Shown here: piece by piece, positions 1-11,014 of the stretch
How positions within the stretch are numbered: the first letter of the stretch is position 1
Layout of the letters: each line of letters opens with the position of its first letter
From: Arabidopsis thaliana
Lineage: Eukaryota > Streptophyta > Magnoliopsida > Brassicales > Brassicaceae
Direction: 5' to 3'
Length of the DNA: 64,000 bases
Assembly (NCBI RefSeq): GCF_000001735.4
Contig: NC_003074.8
Coordinates: 20,901,261-20,965,260, forward strand
Made by a program: the position numbers and the translations under genes
Notes under the pieces: generated by a model
Databases searched by the model: none
Seen by the model: the letters and a program-made list of their open reading frames with translations, nothing else
Told to the model about the DNA's origin: nothing

Positions 1-1130
1 TTCTTGATACCTCCAGTAGAGTTATCATTCTTTAATGCAGACACATCACGAGAACCATCTTGAAATAGCCACATGGGAAGCTTTCCAGTTAGTGAATTCC
101 CACTTAAATCTAAGGCCAAGAGGTTGATACAGTTGGCTGTTGAGACCGGCAAGCTACCAATAAGCCCATTCCCAGAAAAGTTGAGAACTTTCAGTGCTAG
201 AAGGTTGCCTATGGAGTCTGGAACCTGCCCTGAAAACTTATTCATGGAAAGATCCAAAGTCTCAAGACTCCTCATTTCTCCTATCCACTTTGGAACTTCA
301 CCTTCTAACGCATTCTTTCCCAAGTTCAGAGAATAACACAAACTGAGCTGCTGAAATGTATTTGGTAAGCTTCCTGATAGAGAGTTTTCACTAAGATCAA
401 TAGTCTTCAGCAGCATACAGCTCCCAATTTCGCTAGGAATAGGACCAGATAACCGGTTTCTACTCAAATCAAGCGCACGCAAGTTGTTCAATCTATCTAT
501 CTTCTCTGGAAACTCTCCCTCTAACTCATTCCTCGACAAATCAAGTGATCTTAGAGTGTTCAAAGACCAAATCCCCAAAGGCATAGAACCAGAAAAACCA
601 TTGGAAGACAAGTTTAAAGCAGCAAGAGACGAGCACGAGCTTATACTAACCGGAATCTTCCCCGTTAGTTTGTTCTTCGCCAGAGATAAAACTCTTAATG
701 ACCCACATTGCCTGAAAAACTCATCAGGAAGCGAACCAGACAAGCCATTGCTACTCAAGTCAACAACCTTAAGGTTAACAAGGCTCAGCAGCATATTAGG
801 GTTAATGATTCCCGTGAGATTGTTGTTGGACAGAGAGAGCTTATGAAGAAACTGAAGCTGAAGTAGGCCACGACCAATTCGACCAGACAGAGAGAAGCCA
901 TCTAGATTTAACTCAGTGACTCGATTCGTCCTCGGATGGCATTTGACTCCGTTCCAACTACAAGGAGTGTAGTCATCTTCGTTCCAAGAAGCTAGCTTTT
1001 GCTCTGGATCTCGTAAATCGGCTTTGAAGACAATGAGCCCTAAAACGTCGTCGTTTAAAGGCGGGTCTAGAGATCTCACCGGAGCTACTGCCGACACCAA
1101 CAAGACTGTAAAAATCAGTGCTTTGTACAT
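1..1130 (-). CDS. IRK: IRK, leucine-rich repeat receptor-like kinase (N-terminal part, runs off the window)
   Basis: Reading leftwards from the ATG at 1130, about 376 uninterrupted codons are visible; the rest, including the membrane span and kinase domain, lies beyond position 1. The product starts with a hydrophobic signal peptide (MYKALIFTVLLVSAVAPVRS), then an LRR N-terminal cap with a C-S-W-N-G-V-K-C motif, then plant-type LRRs of the LxxLxLSxNxLxGxIP form. The sequence matches my recollection of INFLORESCENCE AND ROOT APICES RECEPTOR KINASE (At3g56370), a plasma-membrane receptor that restrains cell division in the root endodermis; its nearest relative is PXC2. The start is the only ATG giving a signal peptide. 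The leader appears to contain an intron (donor near 1574, acceptor at 1201). The identity is recalled, not searched. Confidence 0.9.
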   Translation of the reverse strand, partial: MYKALIFTVLLVSAVAPVRSLDPPLNDDVLGLIVFKADLRDPEQKLASWNEDDYTPCSWNGVKCHPRTNRVTELNLDGFSLSGRIGRGLLQLQFLHKLSLSNNNLTGIINPNMLLSLVNLKVVDLSSNGLSGSLPDEFFRQCGSLRVLSLAKNKLTGKIPVSISSCSSLAALNLSSNGFSGSMPLGIWSLNTLRSLDLSRNELEGEFPEKIDRLNNLRALDLSRNRLSGPIPSEIGSCMLLKTIDLSENSLSGSLPNTFQQLSLCYSLNLGKNALEGEVPKWIGEMRSLETLDLSMNKFSGQVPDSIGNLLALKVLNFSGNGLIGSLPVSTANCINLLALDLSGNSLTGKLPMWLFQDGSRDVSALKNDNSTGGIK

Positions 1131-1990
1131 CTTTCCACAACCCTCTTCTCCGTTGAACAGATTTTAGTTGCGGAAGACCTCCATTTTCAGTTATGTAGAG
1201 CTGAAATTAGAAAGAAGAAAATTGGTGAACACAAGAGAAAAAAAAAAACAGTACATCTCAAAACAAAAACTTTGTTTGTTCGTATTCTTAGGCGTTAGAT
1301 TTAGTAGAAGAAAAGAACAAAAATCTATCTCAACGGCTACATTTCGGCCAACGGAGGAAGCAAAACAAAGCAAAAAACAATGAAGAAAAATCCGGTAAAA
1401 CAAAGGCTAGTTATATGAATAGAAGTAGCTACAGTTTACTTGAAATTCATAGAAATTGAAGAAATATTCAACCTTCAAGTGAATGGCTGAAGTAAATGTT
1501 GAGCAAAATAACTTGAGTTTTTTTAAGTAAAGGAGTCATTGGACAGTTACGATCTGGAAATGAGGAATTCTCACCTAGTAAGAATTTTCTCCGGGAAGAT
1601 TTCCGACGAAGAATGTTGCAGCTCAGGGGGAAAAAAAACACCGTAGGAAAAGAAAGTGAGAGAGCACGAGCTTCTTCTTCTTCTTCAACTTTGTTAGGTT
1701 TTGTAGCTTTAAAAGAAGAGTGAATTTGGGAAGAAGAGAAAAAAGCCAATAAAGAAAAAAAAAGAGAGCAGAGAGAGTAATTAAAAGCTGCCTTTATCAA
1801 CGGGCTGGAAAGAAGAGAGTGTGGGGCCCGAGGAAGGTGGGTGGACTCATTAAAACTCTTTAATTGACACGTGTATTTATTTTGTTGGGTTTGACGAATC
1901 CGACTTGGCTGACACGTGGCTTTTATTTTTATTTTGTGTTGGTATAGTAAGTGGGAAAATGAATAAATGATTGGCCAACTCATAAAGAAA
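1131..1990 (-). promoter_or_regulatory. IRK leader, predicted 5'UTR intron, uORF and proximal promoter
   Basis: Upstream of IRK the minus strand carries a good splice donor (ACTAG|GTGAG, intron starting at 1574) and acceptor (TTTCAG, ending at 1201), which predicts a 374-nt intron in the leader. A seven-codon uORF including its stop (MEVFRN, 1184-1164) lies between this intron and the start codon. A (CTT)n tract sits near 1674-1690. Two GACACGTG G-box cores lie at about 1866 and 1911. Confidence 0.5.
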
Positions 1991-3979
1991 GAAACTATAA
2001 ATTTGAATATGACTAAATTATCCTTCCCAAATAATAGAAACTTTCTTTAATGGGTTTACATGCTGCTCTGTGGCCTCTTGGTATGATTCAACTAATTAGA
2101 AAATAATCTTTCACATAAAATGGAAATAATGTGGAATGTGGTTGGTTCTGTTATTCTCATGCAGAGAATTGGTATTTTGGGTAAAAAATTATGCAGAAAG
2201 AGACAGTGGTTAAAGTGGTCACCATAGTTTTGGTTTTTCATTTTTTTATTTTGATTCTCTATTTTGTTTTTTGAAGTAAGAACATTAAAGTAAGTTGGTG
2301 AGGAATGATGATGGTGTCCTGGAAAAAATATTTTGTGGTGCTTAGAGATCATTAATAATTGCAACCATAATGTTATTGTTCATTTATGTACAATGTCCTG
2401 GTCAGTAGTCAATGCATCAAACTTATTAATTATGGGTTTACAAATTTTCTTGAAAAATTATGGGGTTTTGAAATTGGATCACAAACCTAAGGATTTTGGT
2501 TGACTTGGAGGAGCTACAGATGTAAATTTTGGATCTTCTGTTTGTGCAAGGAATCATACATTATGTAAACTTTTCCTACAGATTGAAATGCGGTTGAATA
2601 ACTAAGTGTCAAACACTTATTGCCATAAAATAAAACATTAAAAAAAACAGATAATAGAACAAATGATGTTGAAAAAAATATTATAATCCGTTAAGCATGC
2701 TCTTGGAATTTTTTTAATTGTTGTCTTTCTCGTTTGAGATTTGGTCCGAGTCAAGACATTTTATCAGACTTCGGTCTCTCTCCCATACCTATGTTTTAAA
2801 ATTTTATATTCCTTTTGACAGTAAAAGTTATTTATTATGAAATAAACAATGAAAAATAACTCTTTTCCCCATGGAAGGAAAACAACCCTTCATGGAAATT
2901 TTGGAATTTACTATTTGTTTCTATTTGCAATTTAACAAAGAGGCCTTTTTTACTTTTTAATGTATTCTAAAAATATAGGGTCAAATTTACTACTGTTTTT
3001 AAGAGCTTTCGAGGAATTTTTTGGGCAGTGTGAGCCGGACCGTAGCGAATTCACATTTACTGTTCTTCGCTTTCCATCTATATGAAGAATTTACCCTTTG
3101 TTTGTTTTCTACAGTTAGTATTTATTTCCACATTCAATTTTTACTCGAATCTTCCTCTGTCATATCAGGATTGGCATTTAGGACCAGCCATTAAAAGGTA
3201 AAATATTTACTTTCCGGTGATGTAAAATTCCAAATTTTCTTATATTTATTTAATTATTGATTACTTACAGTTTCATTTTTTATTCCATGGTAAATAACTA
3301 CGGATAAGATGGGTCCAACTCTTCCATTAGAGGCCCATTAATGAGAAACGATAAATGGGCTCAGATAATAATAAGGCTTATCAAAGTTCTACAGTCCGAA
3401 TTATATTTCAGGAAAGAAAACAAATTGAACTAAAGAAATGCGACTCGCAGCTACTTATAACGCGTTACAAGGCTGGCCCATGCAACTATGCAGCTATCAT
3501 ATCGGTCAAAGATTTCGTATTAAAATTTGAGGTTTTCACGATAATTAAAATTGACAAATAATAATATACACATCGAACAAGCCCATAGTTTAAAAATTCA
3601 AATACTAAAAATGATAATATATCTTAAATTTTAGAGAATCATGGGGACTTCGTAACTGAGATTCTGATACAGATTTGTGATCCATTTTGAAAATTAAATA
3701 TGATTATAAATTTGCATCTTCATTATACGCACGATTAGAAAAGCCAAACAAATGGGAAATTAAAAATTAATATTTGGATTTTCGTTATCATCGTACAAGA
3801 TCACAAAGCACTGTCACTGACATAAAACACCAAGTTTCTTACCAGTTTCCAGAGAATCAAATACCAAGAACAAAACCACAACTTGTTGTATCTTAAATTA
3901 TAAGGAAGATAAAATCATATCAAATCATTTCTTGATATATTGTTATCCTATATATCCATATATAAATTAACAACATAAT

Positions 3980-4010
<31 letters not shown>

Positions 4011-4062
4011 CCATTCTCAAATCTTTTTAATGTATCATTTCTCTGTTTTTCTCTCCTTCTTC
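1991..4062. other. Intergenic, AT-rich, no gene seen
   Basis: No reading frame here has coding character and I recognise no RNA gene or mobile element. It probably holds distal promoter DNA shared by the divergent IRK and ARR17 genes. The only notable structure is the AT microsatellite near 3980-4005. Confidence 0.5.
3980..4005. repeat. (TA)n microsatellite upstream of ARR17
   Basis: An uninterrupted run of about 13 TA dinucleotides lies roughly 215 bp before the ARR17 start codon. Confidence 0.95.
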
Positions 4063-4219
4063 TGTAAGTTTGTCTCTGTTTTCTTTAGGTTTGAGAATTA
4101 AAAGCAGTATAATGTATTAGTGTCTGACTCATTTATTCTCCTCCTTCTTGTGCAGATTTTTGTTCTTTGTTGCTTGACTCACAAGGAACAAAAACGATAT
4201 CTCTCTGTAATCGTAGGAG
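4063..4219 (+). promoter_or_regulatory. ARR17 leader with probable 5'UTR intron
   Basis: A consensus donor (GTAAGT at 4063) and an acceptor (TTGTGCAG ending at 4155) predict a 93-nt intron in the leader just upstream of the ATG at 4220. The leader is CT-rich before the donor. Confidence 0.45.
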
Positions 4220-5108
4220 ATGAATAAGGGCTGTGGAAGTGGAAGTGATTCTTGTTTATCGTCAATGGAGGAGGAGCTTCATGTTTTAGCAGTAGATGAT
4301 AATCTAATTGACCGTAAACTTGTTGAGAGAATCCTCAAGATCTCTTCTTGCAAAGGTAAACTATCATTCAAATTTTTTTCCTTCTAAATTTCAAGAACCA
4401 AGATTTCTTCTATATGGTAACATTGCCTCTGAAATGAAGAAATTGATTTTACTTTCTGTACAGTGACAACTGCAGAAAACGGGCTTAGAGCTTTAGAATA
4501 TTTAGGCTTGGGAGATCCACAACAGACTGATTCATTGACTAATGTAAGCTCAATCTTCCCCATGAAACATTCTGATTGGTTTGGAGAGGAGACATTTGTA
4601 TAACATCCAATATGACCTTTTGAGACTGTTTTTTCAGGTAATGAAGGTGAATCTCATCATCACTGATTATTGTATGCCAGGAATGACAGGTTTTGAGCTG
4701 CTTAAGAAAGTGAAGGTGTGTAAGAAATTTCTCACAAATGAAAAGTCCTCTTGACAAGATCAATATAGAGTTATATAGACTAACAAAATCTCTTTCTTTG
4801 TCTCTGTTTCTATGGTGTTTTTATTATTGGCAGCAGGAATCATCGAATCTAAAGGAAGTACCTGTTGTGATATTGTCTTCAGAGAACATTCCTACCCGCA
4901 TCAACAAGTAAACTTATCATTCCTCAGACACATTGCTTAATTGTTCTGTTCTCTTGTTTTGTTTTCCTCAATGGTGAATTAAGATTCTGTAATCTCTTGA
5001 TGATATTACAGATGTTTAGCGAGTGGAGCACAGATGTTTATGCAGAAGCCACTGAAACTATCTGATGTAGAGAAACTGAAATGCCATCTTTTAAATTGCA
5101 GAAGCTGA
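4220..5108 (+). CDS. ARR17: ARR17, type-A two-component response regulator
   Basis: Five exons: 4220-4355, 4464-4543, 4638-4715, 4834 (or 4837)-4907 and 5012-5108. They encode 154 or 153 residues, depending on which AG of a CAGCAG acceptor is used. The protein is almost only a receiver domain. The acidic pair is D26-D27, the phospho-accepting Asp is D82 in the [12 protein letters not shown] segment, and the conserved Lys is in MQKPL near residue 134. There is no output domain, as expected of a short type-A regulator. Type-A regulators receive phosphate from the cytokinin histidine-kinase relay via phosphotransfer proteins and dampen cytokinin signalling. The closest relative is ARR16. The start follows a short 5' leader and matches the N-terminus I recall for ARR17. 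Confidence 0.95.
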
Positions 5109-6093
5109 AGGTAGATCTGCTTAGACTCAAATGCTCATAGAATTTTTTTTTTTTTTTTTTTTTTGTTTGTGTTCTCTAATATAAGAGAAAATTAAAGATG
5201 TATTCCTAAACAATGACAAAGATTGTCTTGATCTTTAAAGATTTGTGGAGAAGAGATAAAAGCCCAATAAGGATCTCTCTGAGTAGATTAGTTTTATGAA
5301 TTAGAAATGTTCTTTTTGGTCAGATTGCAAGAAATCTAGAATTCATTATTGGCAGTTTAGCTTTGTGGGTCCTGTTTAATCGTTTTTGGGCCCATTATAT
5401 TTGATCAGACAATTATTTCAACATTTAATTCCCAAGTCTTCGCATGGACTTCCAAGATCGCCTTTAACGTTGAAAAGCTACAAATATTGAAAACAAGACT
5501 ATGATGACGAAATCAAGGTGCATCTGCTTCTTCTTCTATCGTGTTTATCAAAACACTTACCCTCCAAAAAAAGTTAAATCAATTGTCGGACGATAGAAAA
5601 CATAAACATGATCTAACGCTTTAAAACATGTTCTCACTTTTGTTAACCAAAAAAAAAAAACAAGCCTAGTCCTTATCTTCTTCTTGTCACATCGATTAAG
5701 TATTAAGAAATCAATTACTAAAGTGTTTGTTATGGGGATGGAGCAATTGCAAAGTTTAGTTTAATTAATCCATGTTTTGCCAATATGTCAACGCAAATAA
5801 AAGAATTGAGACGAAAGTCATTATATGATTGGAGATTGTATTACGTATACGTCGCATTCTGAAATATTTCACAATCTTTGTTTTTTCAAATTCGAATCAA
5901 CATAGGATCCAATCTTTCTTTACATGTCCCTCTTGCTCTATAATATATTTTTATGTGTGTATATAGATGCATACACAAACAGGTGAAGCAAAAAACAAAA
6001 TTTGTAAGGTAAAAAATAAGTGTTACATATGTTTTGTGTGAATACTTAAAAGAAGGCATAATCGAACCACAATAGAATTGATATAATCAAACG
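5109..6093. other. ARR17 3' region and intergenic DNA
   Basis: A poly-T run lies at about 5143-5164, just past the ARR17 stop, within the likely 3'UTR. The remainder to 6093 shows no coding frame or recognisable element. Confidence 0.5.
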
Positions 6094-6433
6094 ATGGAGG
6101 AGATATTAATGTCAATGATATTCAACGGAATCAATCTGGTCAAGGAGCTTGAGTTCAGTTTATCATCACAAGAGTCACCAGAATCAGATTTGTCGAGTTC
6201 TCTAAGCTCGATATCCACTCTATTCGGAGACGTCAACGAGCGGCTGAAAACCCTACTAGCGTGGAGGAACTCTCTGTCACAGTACCAGCCTGAACCGGAA
6301 CCGGTTTTAATGTTGGATATGACGAATTGACGATGCAGATTGAACCGAGTCTGATGCAGGACCACTGGTTAATGTATCCAGTTATGCAGACAGTGGAGGG
6401 TAATGAAACCTCGAGACCAAGGCATCGAAGAAG
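6094..6433 (+). pseudogene. Relic of a group III WRKY gene (WRKY55-like N-terminal exon)
   Basis: The first part (6094-6330) reads MEEILMSMIFNGINLVKELE onward, then a Ser-rich stretch and a LFGDVNERLKTLL helix. This pattern resembles the N-terminal region of group III WRKY proteins, especially WRKY55. It then hits a stop. Similar-looking sequence (QIEPSLMQ, then TVEGNETSRP with RRR) continues in another frame from 6321 up to a good donor (AGAAG|GTAAAT) at 6433, which implies a small indel near 6310-6330. No WRKYGQK domain follows before WRKY70. On chromosome 2, WRKY55 sits beside WRKY54, the closest paralogue of WRKY70. I therefore read this as the decayed duplicate of WRKY55 beside WRKY70. 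The homology is from memory and unverified. Confidence 0.6.
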
Positions 6434-7821
6434 GTAAATACAAACATTCAGTGCCGGTCTAACATATTTGGATACCCTAAACAAAGCTTAAAAACAGCCT
6501 TTTTGTACATTATGAAAAATCATAAATAATAATAAACTATACATTAAACCTCTAAAAATACACTTTAACAACAACTTTTTTTCAAAAATACACTTTAACA
6601 AAAAAAAATCCAAAAATTGTTGAAAAGTTCAATTTTTAAAAAACATTTCACATTAAACCAAAATTTACTATTAGAAATACTAATTAGTTTGTAAGAACCC
6701 AAAGCAATTCTTAAAAGACCCTACAGAAAATATTTATGGTAAAAAGACTTAGAAAATTTTAGTGTAAAAGGCCCTTAAATATTGAGGCATGAATTTATTG
6801 CTTCAAAATATAATGATCATCATATATCAAAGAGTTTCAAGAAACTAGTTAGAAACAACGAGTTGTTTTTGTTTTTTACCCAACAAGTCCTTAAAATAAT
6901 TTTTTACTTGATTTTTGTTGTAGATAGGTTCAGAATGTGAGGAGCTTGGGGTTTTTCTTTTGTTGTGTTGCAACCAATGAATCAAAACCAAAAGAGACTG
7001 TTCTGTGTCACTTGTATCATGTCTCGTGTCTCATCTGCATTTTGTCCCTTTGTCCAAGGTTTTGTGTTTTTATGACCAGTACACGACACTTATCCCTAAT
7101 TATATTGGGACTCCTTTTAGTGCATTGTTCCTTTTATAATATTTTTCAAACCCTATAATACAAAGAAATTAAAGATTAGAAAAGGACCAATTCGTCGACT
7201 TGTACTTTGTACACATATATAGTCGCTACTTGAGATGTTTAAGCCCTTGCGTAAAAGGAAGTGAACAGTTTCTATCTGCATTTTCTCCTATCTCCTCACT
7301 CTCTTTAGCAATATATGTATATATACTTGTTGAGGAAAAACACATCGTAGGAACAAAACACATCGTAAACCCTACTTGGTGTATATACATGTAATTATGC
7401 GTATATGTATCATAGGGATTAAGTATAAAATAAAATAAAAATTCATAGCGATCAAGTATTTGTTATTGATGCAGTAGAGGGGGGATGTCGACAAAGAAAT
7501 AATAATAGAGGGAAATGTTGCTACTAAAATAGTAGTGGCTAAAATCACTATAGTCAGTAGACGTCGTCACGTCGACTTACCTCTGCGCAATACGACATCG
7601 TATTTCCAAGAAAAGGATTGTGAGTTGGAAAAATCAAAGTGTTGAGAATCAATCTAAAGGGAGGGATGTTTTAATCCAGCAAGAGTTTTATTTATAGTAC
7701 TATATGTACAGTACATACACTCATTAGAGAAAAGGGCAAAATATGTATTATATGTTTTCCACTCTACATGGCCTAATTAATGATTAAAACTCATGGTCTT
7801 AGTCCTATAGTAGTGGTAAAC
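6434..7821. other. Intergenic between the WRKY relic and WRKY70
   Basis: This stretch is AT-rich and contains WRKY70 3'UTR sequence near its right end. A short tandem duplication of an AAAATACACTTTAACA motif lies near 6556-6600. The missing WRKY domain of the relic is not found here. Short plus-strand frames at 6937-7158 and 7200-7394 look random. From 6450 to 6790 the texture is that of old, decayed non-coding repeat DNA, but I cannot name a family. Confidence 0.4.
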
Positions 7822-9149
7822 TCAAGATAGATTCGAACATGAACTGAAGATAGAGAAGTGCTCATTTTCGCTAAACTCGAAATCGCCGCCACCTCCAAAC
7901 ACCATGAGATCCTGAGAACCCAAAACATCGATAGATGTACTCGTTTTCCCATTGACGTAACTGGCCTGATGATGATAATCTTCTTCGAAAACCATTTCTG
8001 GCCACACCAATGACAAGTCATTCTCCGTGGACGAACCATGATGACGATGAGGATTGTCTTCTTCCTTCATTGAGGTAGATAAACTAGGACTCTTGTGATC
8101 TTCGGAATCCATGAAGATCTCATCATGATGGTCACAAGTCTTGCTCTTGGGAGTTTCTGCGTTGGTGTTACACGTGTGGTTTCCTATGTATGTGATACTG
8201 AACATCTTGGGTTCGAGCTCAACCTTCTGGACTTGCTTTGTTGCCTTGCACCCTTGGGTATACTTGTGTGTGCATCTAAAGTAACTTCTGCACAACATAA
8301 ATTAAAATAAAATAATTTAGGCCAAAATATATATGCCTCAAGCCCACAACCAATTAAGCTCAGACCACATTTATGGTAGATATAATTGCGGTCCATGTGT
8401 AATAATACCCGGCAACATGTCACATATCAGATACGAATATATATAGACAAAACTATATAGGGGTAAAAAGGACCTTGGGAATTTGGCATTAAGAATCTCC
8501 TTTTGTCCATATTTCCTCCAAGAAAATGCGTCCTCAAGTATAGTCGACTCTATAGTACACGTCTCCGATCTCTTTCTGCTCATAATATTAATGAAATCAA
8601 TTAATCATTTGGCTACTTATGATTCTTGCAACCAAAGCTAAATGTCTTGTTTGTTTGTGACTAACCATAACAGTAAGTAAATCCTAGATGATAGTTTTTT
8701 CCATGAGTATGGATGATCACTAGATATATGGTACATATGATCAACGTAATCGGTCTAATAGAACTACGATGGATTGATTTTATATCATTATGGTTAATAA
8801 TTGAGTAAGAGAGAGAAAAGGGCGAAACTTACTTTCTTTTGTAGCATCCTCTTTTACCCTTAACGGGTCCCAATCTTTTCCGACTATCGCCGGAATCTTC
8901 AAACTTGCCGTCGTTATCACATGAAGCATTTTGAGATCCCTCAACGGCGGCGAGGGATGAGGAGGAGGAGATGGGTTCGAAGGTATCAAGAACGGAGATG
9001 GTGTTATTGAAACACACTAAGATTTTAGCCACTAGATCCTCTAGACCGGACCCGGGTTGAGAGAGGAGTTGCTGAAGCTGAGTTGTTAAGTCATGGCCTT
9101 CAACGAGTTGGTTCATAACTTTAAGCTTTTTTGCTTTATTAGTATCCAT
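7822..9149 (-). CDS. WRKY70: WRKY70, group III WRKY transcription factor
   Basis: Three exons on the minus strand (9149-8833, 8575-8474, 8287-7822) encode 294 residues, the length I recall for WRKY70. The domain has WRKYGQK at residues 125-131 and a C-X7-C-X23-H-X-C zinc site (C145, C153, H177, C179), which defines group III. The intron between PRS and YFRC is at the usual WRKY-domain position. A basic KRKKR patch precedes the domain and is a likely nuclear localisation signal. WRKY70 binds W-boxes in the nucleus. It promotes salicylate responses, represses jasmonate responses, and delays senescence together with WRKY54. Two TGACG motifs just upstream fit salicylate control by TGA factors, which is my inference. 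Confidence 0.97.
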
Positions 9150-9500
9150 TTGTTAGTTTTGAGGAAGTTTTTGGTGAGTGGTATCTTATTTTTCTTTCCT
9201 CTTGGTGTGGTTTGTATGATTAAAGGAAAGAAGAGAAGTGTGTGTAAATATAAGGTGGAAATAAGATTTGTAATGATGGGCACTTTTTATTTTGTTGGTT
9301 TCTTTGATTTTTTTTTTTAGAGGAAGATGCGAGGAAATGAGAAGGAAGAAAGAGAGATGTGTGAGGAAATGAGATGGAACTTGAACTTATCCACCCATTT
9401 CTTTTGCTTATGGTGAGCTTGACGTAAGCTCAAATGACGTAGTGATGAATGATGTCATTTCATCCCTAAGTGAGAATGGAATATATATAATTTTGCTGAA
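9150..9500 (-). promoter_or_regulatory. WRKY70 proximal promoter with as-1-like TGACG pair
   Basis: Two TGACG cores lie at 9420-9424 and 9435-9439, 15 bp apart in the same orientation, and a TGATGTCA core follows at about 9450-9457. The first core is centred in an inverted repeat, GAGCTT-GACGT-AAGCTC (9415-9431). TGACG pairs are the classic as-1 target of TGA bZIP factors. The spacing is slightly wider than in canonical as-1. Confidence 0.5.
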
Positions 9501-10800
9501 ATCCAAACTTAGGGTCCTTTAATGTTTTCTATAACCGGATAAAATTTGTATCAAAAACTAGACTAATTAAAAGAGTTATGAAAAACTATCCATTTAAAGA
9601 TTAAACAAGATTCTAAATTTCATTTGTAAACTTTTTTGTTCCTCGAGATTGTACTACCAATTTTTTTTTACTGATGTAGTAAGATCAGTTGGAATAGTGA
9701 ATTATTTATTTGAAATCTCGAGTTAAATTTGATATCCAAATGATATGATCCGTTTTTCTATGAAGATAATTTTGAATAGTAGTTTATATATCAAAAATTC
9801 AAAAAGACATGTATATAGTCCTTATCAGCTATCAATCCAGATGTATACCCCCTAAATAGACCTACTATTTCAAATAGATAACGAGACACGAAATTTACAA
9901 TCAACTAGTCCGAAATGAATTGCCCTTGTAATCAAATACTTGAATGACAGATATAATTGGGAGTTGGGACGGATTATCTAAATCAGATTGATTACGTTGA
10001 AAGAATCAATATATAAACTAATTAACTCTTTTTTTTTTGTTAAGTTAGACTAGTAAACGTATCACCTCGCTGCACTAATATATAAACTATATGGAGTATC
10101 AAAGCTAAACTTTTCTACCCAATTTTTTTATAGGAACCTATCTTATATTATACTTAAATTTAACATATTCTATAAAAATAGCAACACAATCTATCGTTGA
10201 AAAGTATTTTCTTTCACCCGGAAACACTTTATTCCGTTTTCGTGGAAAAGGTAGAGTTGGGCGGGGCATTGATTTAAAACTTTAATATTAGAAGATTATT
10301 TAAAGAGGTGTATGTGGTCGATCGACTCAATGGCCCCTAGGCCCTAGCTATCTCAATGCATACATGCGATGCGGATGGGTTCTCCTCGCTTAGAGATGTC
10401 TAGTTGGTCTATAGTGCTCCCTCACAGCCTCACTCTCTTCTATATGCACCAAGCCACCAAGGTTTTTTTAATGATACATTTATGCCCAAGTATAAATTAA
10501 CATTGGTGATATTTTTTTTAGATATGACAAGTTTTTGCATACCCATTATCAAAAAGTCGGATAATAGTCCATAAATTTATCTTACGGAAGCATTATAAGA
10601 GAATGTTAAATTATTACATTTTTTCACGTCGAACTTTTAAATTAATGATTTTGAAATTTTTTCCCTTCATACGAAGTCTATTAACGCCAGTTGAGCTAGG
10701 ATCATATCAATCAATTTCAGAACACATAAACAATTGCATGGGTTAAGAATCGACAAAGTATTACTTTTTTGTGTATAAAGATAAATTATGACTAAAAAGA

Positions 10801-11014
10801 TACTTAATCCGTTTTAAAATATAAGATGTTTAACTAAAAACACGTATATTAAAAATTACATATTTTTAAAAAGTTCAACCAAACATAAAGAAAATGCATA
10901 ATATAACTAATAACTAATCATAAAATATTGCATAAGAACTTGAAAATATTACTTTATTATGAAACTATTTGTTTTTTTTTCCAAAACATCTCGTACTATA
11001 AAATGGAAAGAATA
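10801..11014. mobile_element. MITE-like element, Tc1/mariner (Stowaway) style
   Basis: The left end (TACTTAATCCGTTTTAAAAT, then ATAAGATGTT) is mirrored at the right end by its imperfect reverse complement (AAAACATC, TCGTACTATA, AAATGGAAAG, AATA). This gives terminal inverted repeats of about 30 bp around an AT-rich core, 214 bp in all, with TA at both edges. No protein is encoded. Family assignment is inference. Confidence 0.5.

Noticed and set aside
73-846. Plus-strand frames across the first 850 bases.
   Set aside because: They are the antisense of the IRK leucine-rich repeats; Leu-rich codons on the minus strand leave few stops on the plus strand.
1468-1983. A 171-codon minus-strand frame upstream of IRK.
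   Set aside because: Composition is Ser/Leu/Phe-rich, driven by CT-rich leader DNA; a predicted leader intron boundary lies inside it and no family is recognisable.
6450-6790. A named transposon in the AT-rich DNA after the WRKY relic.
   Set aside because: Texture suggests decayed repeat DNA, but I found no terminal repeats or target duplication and cannot assign a family.
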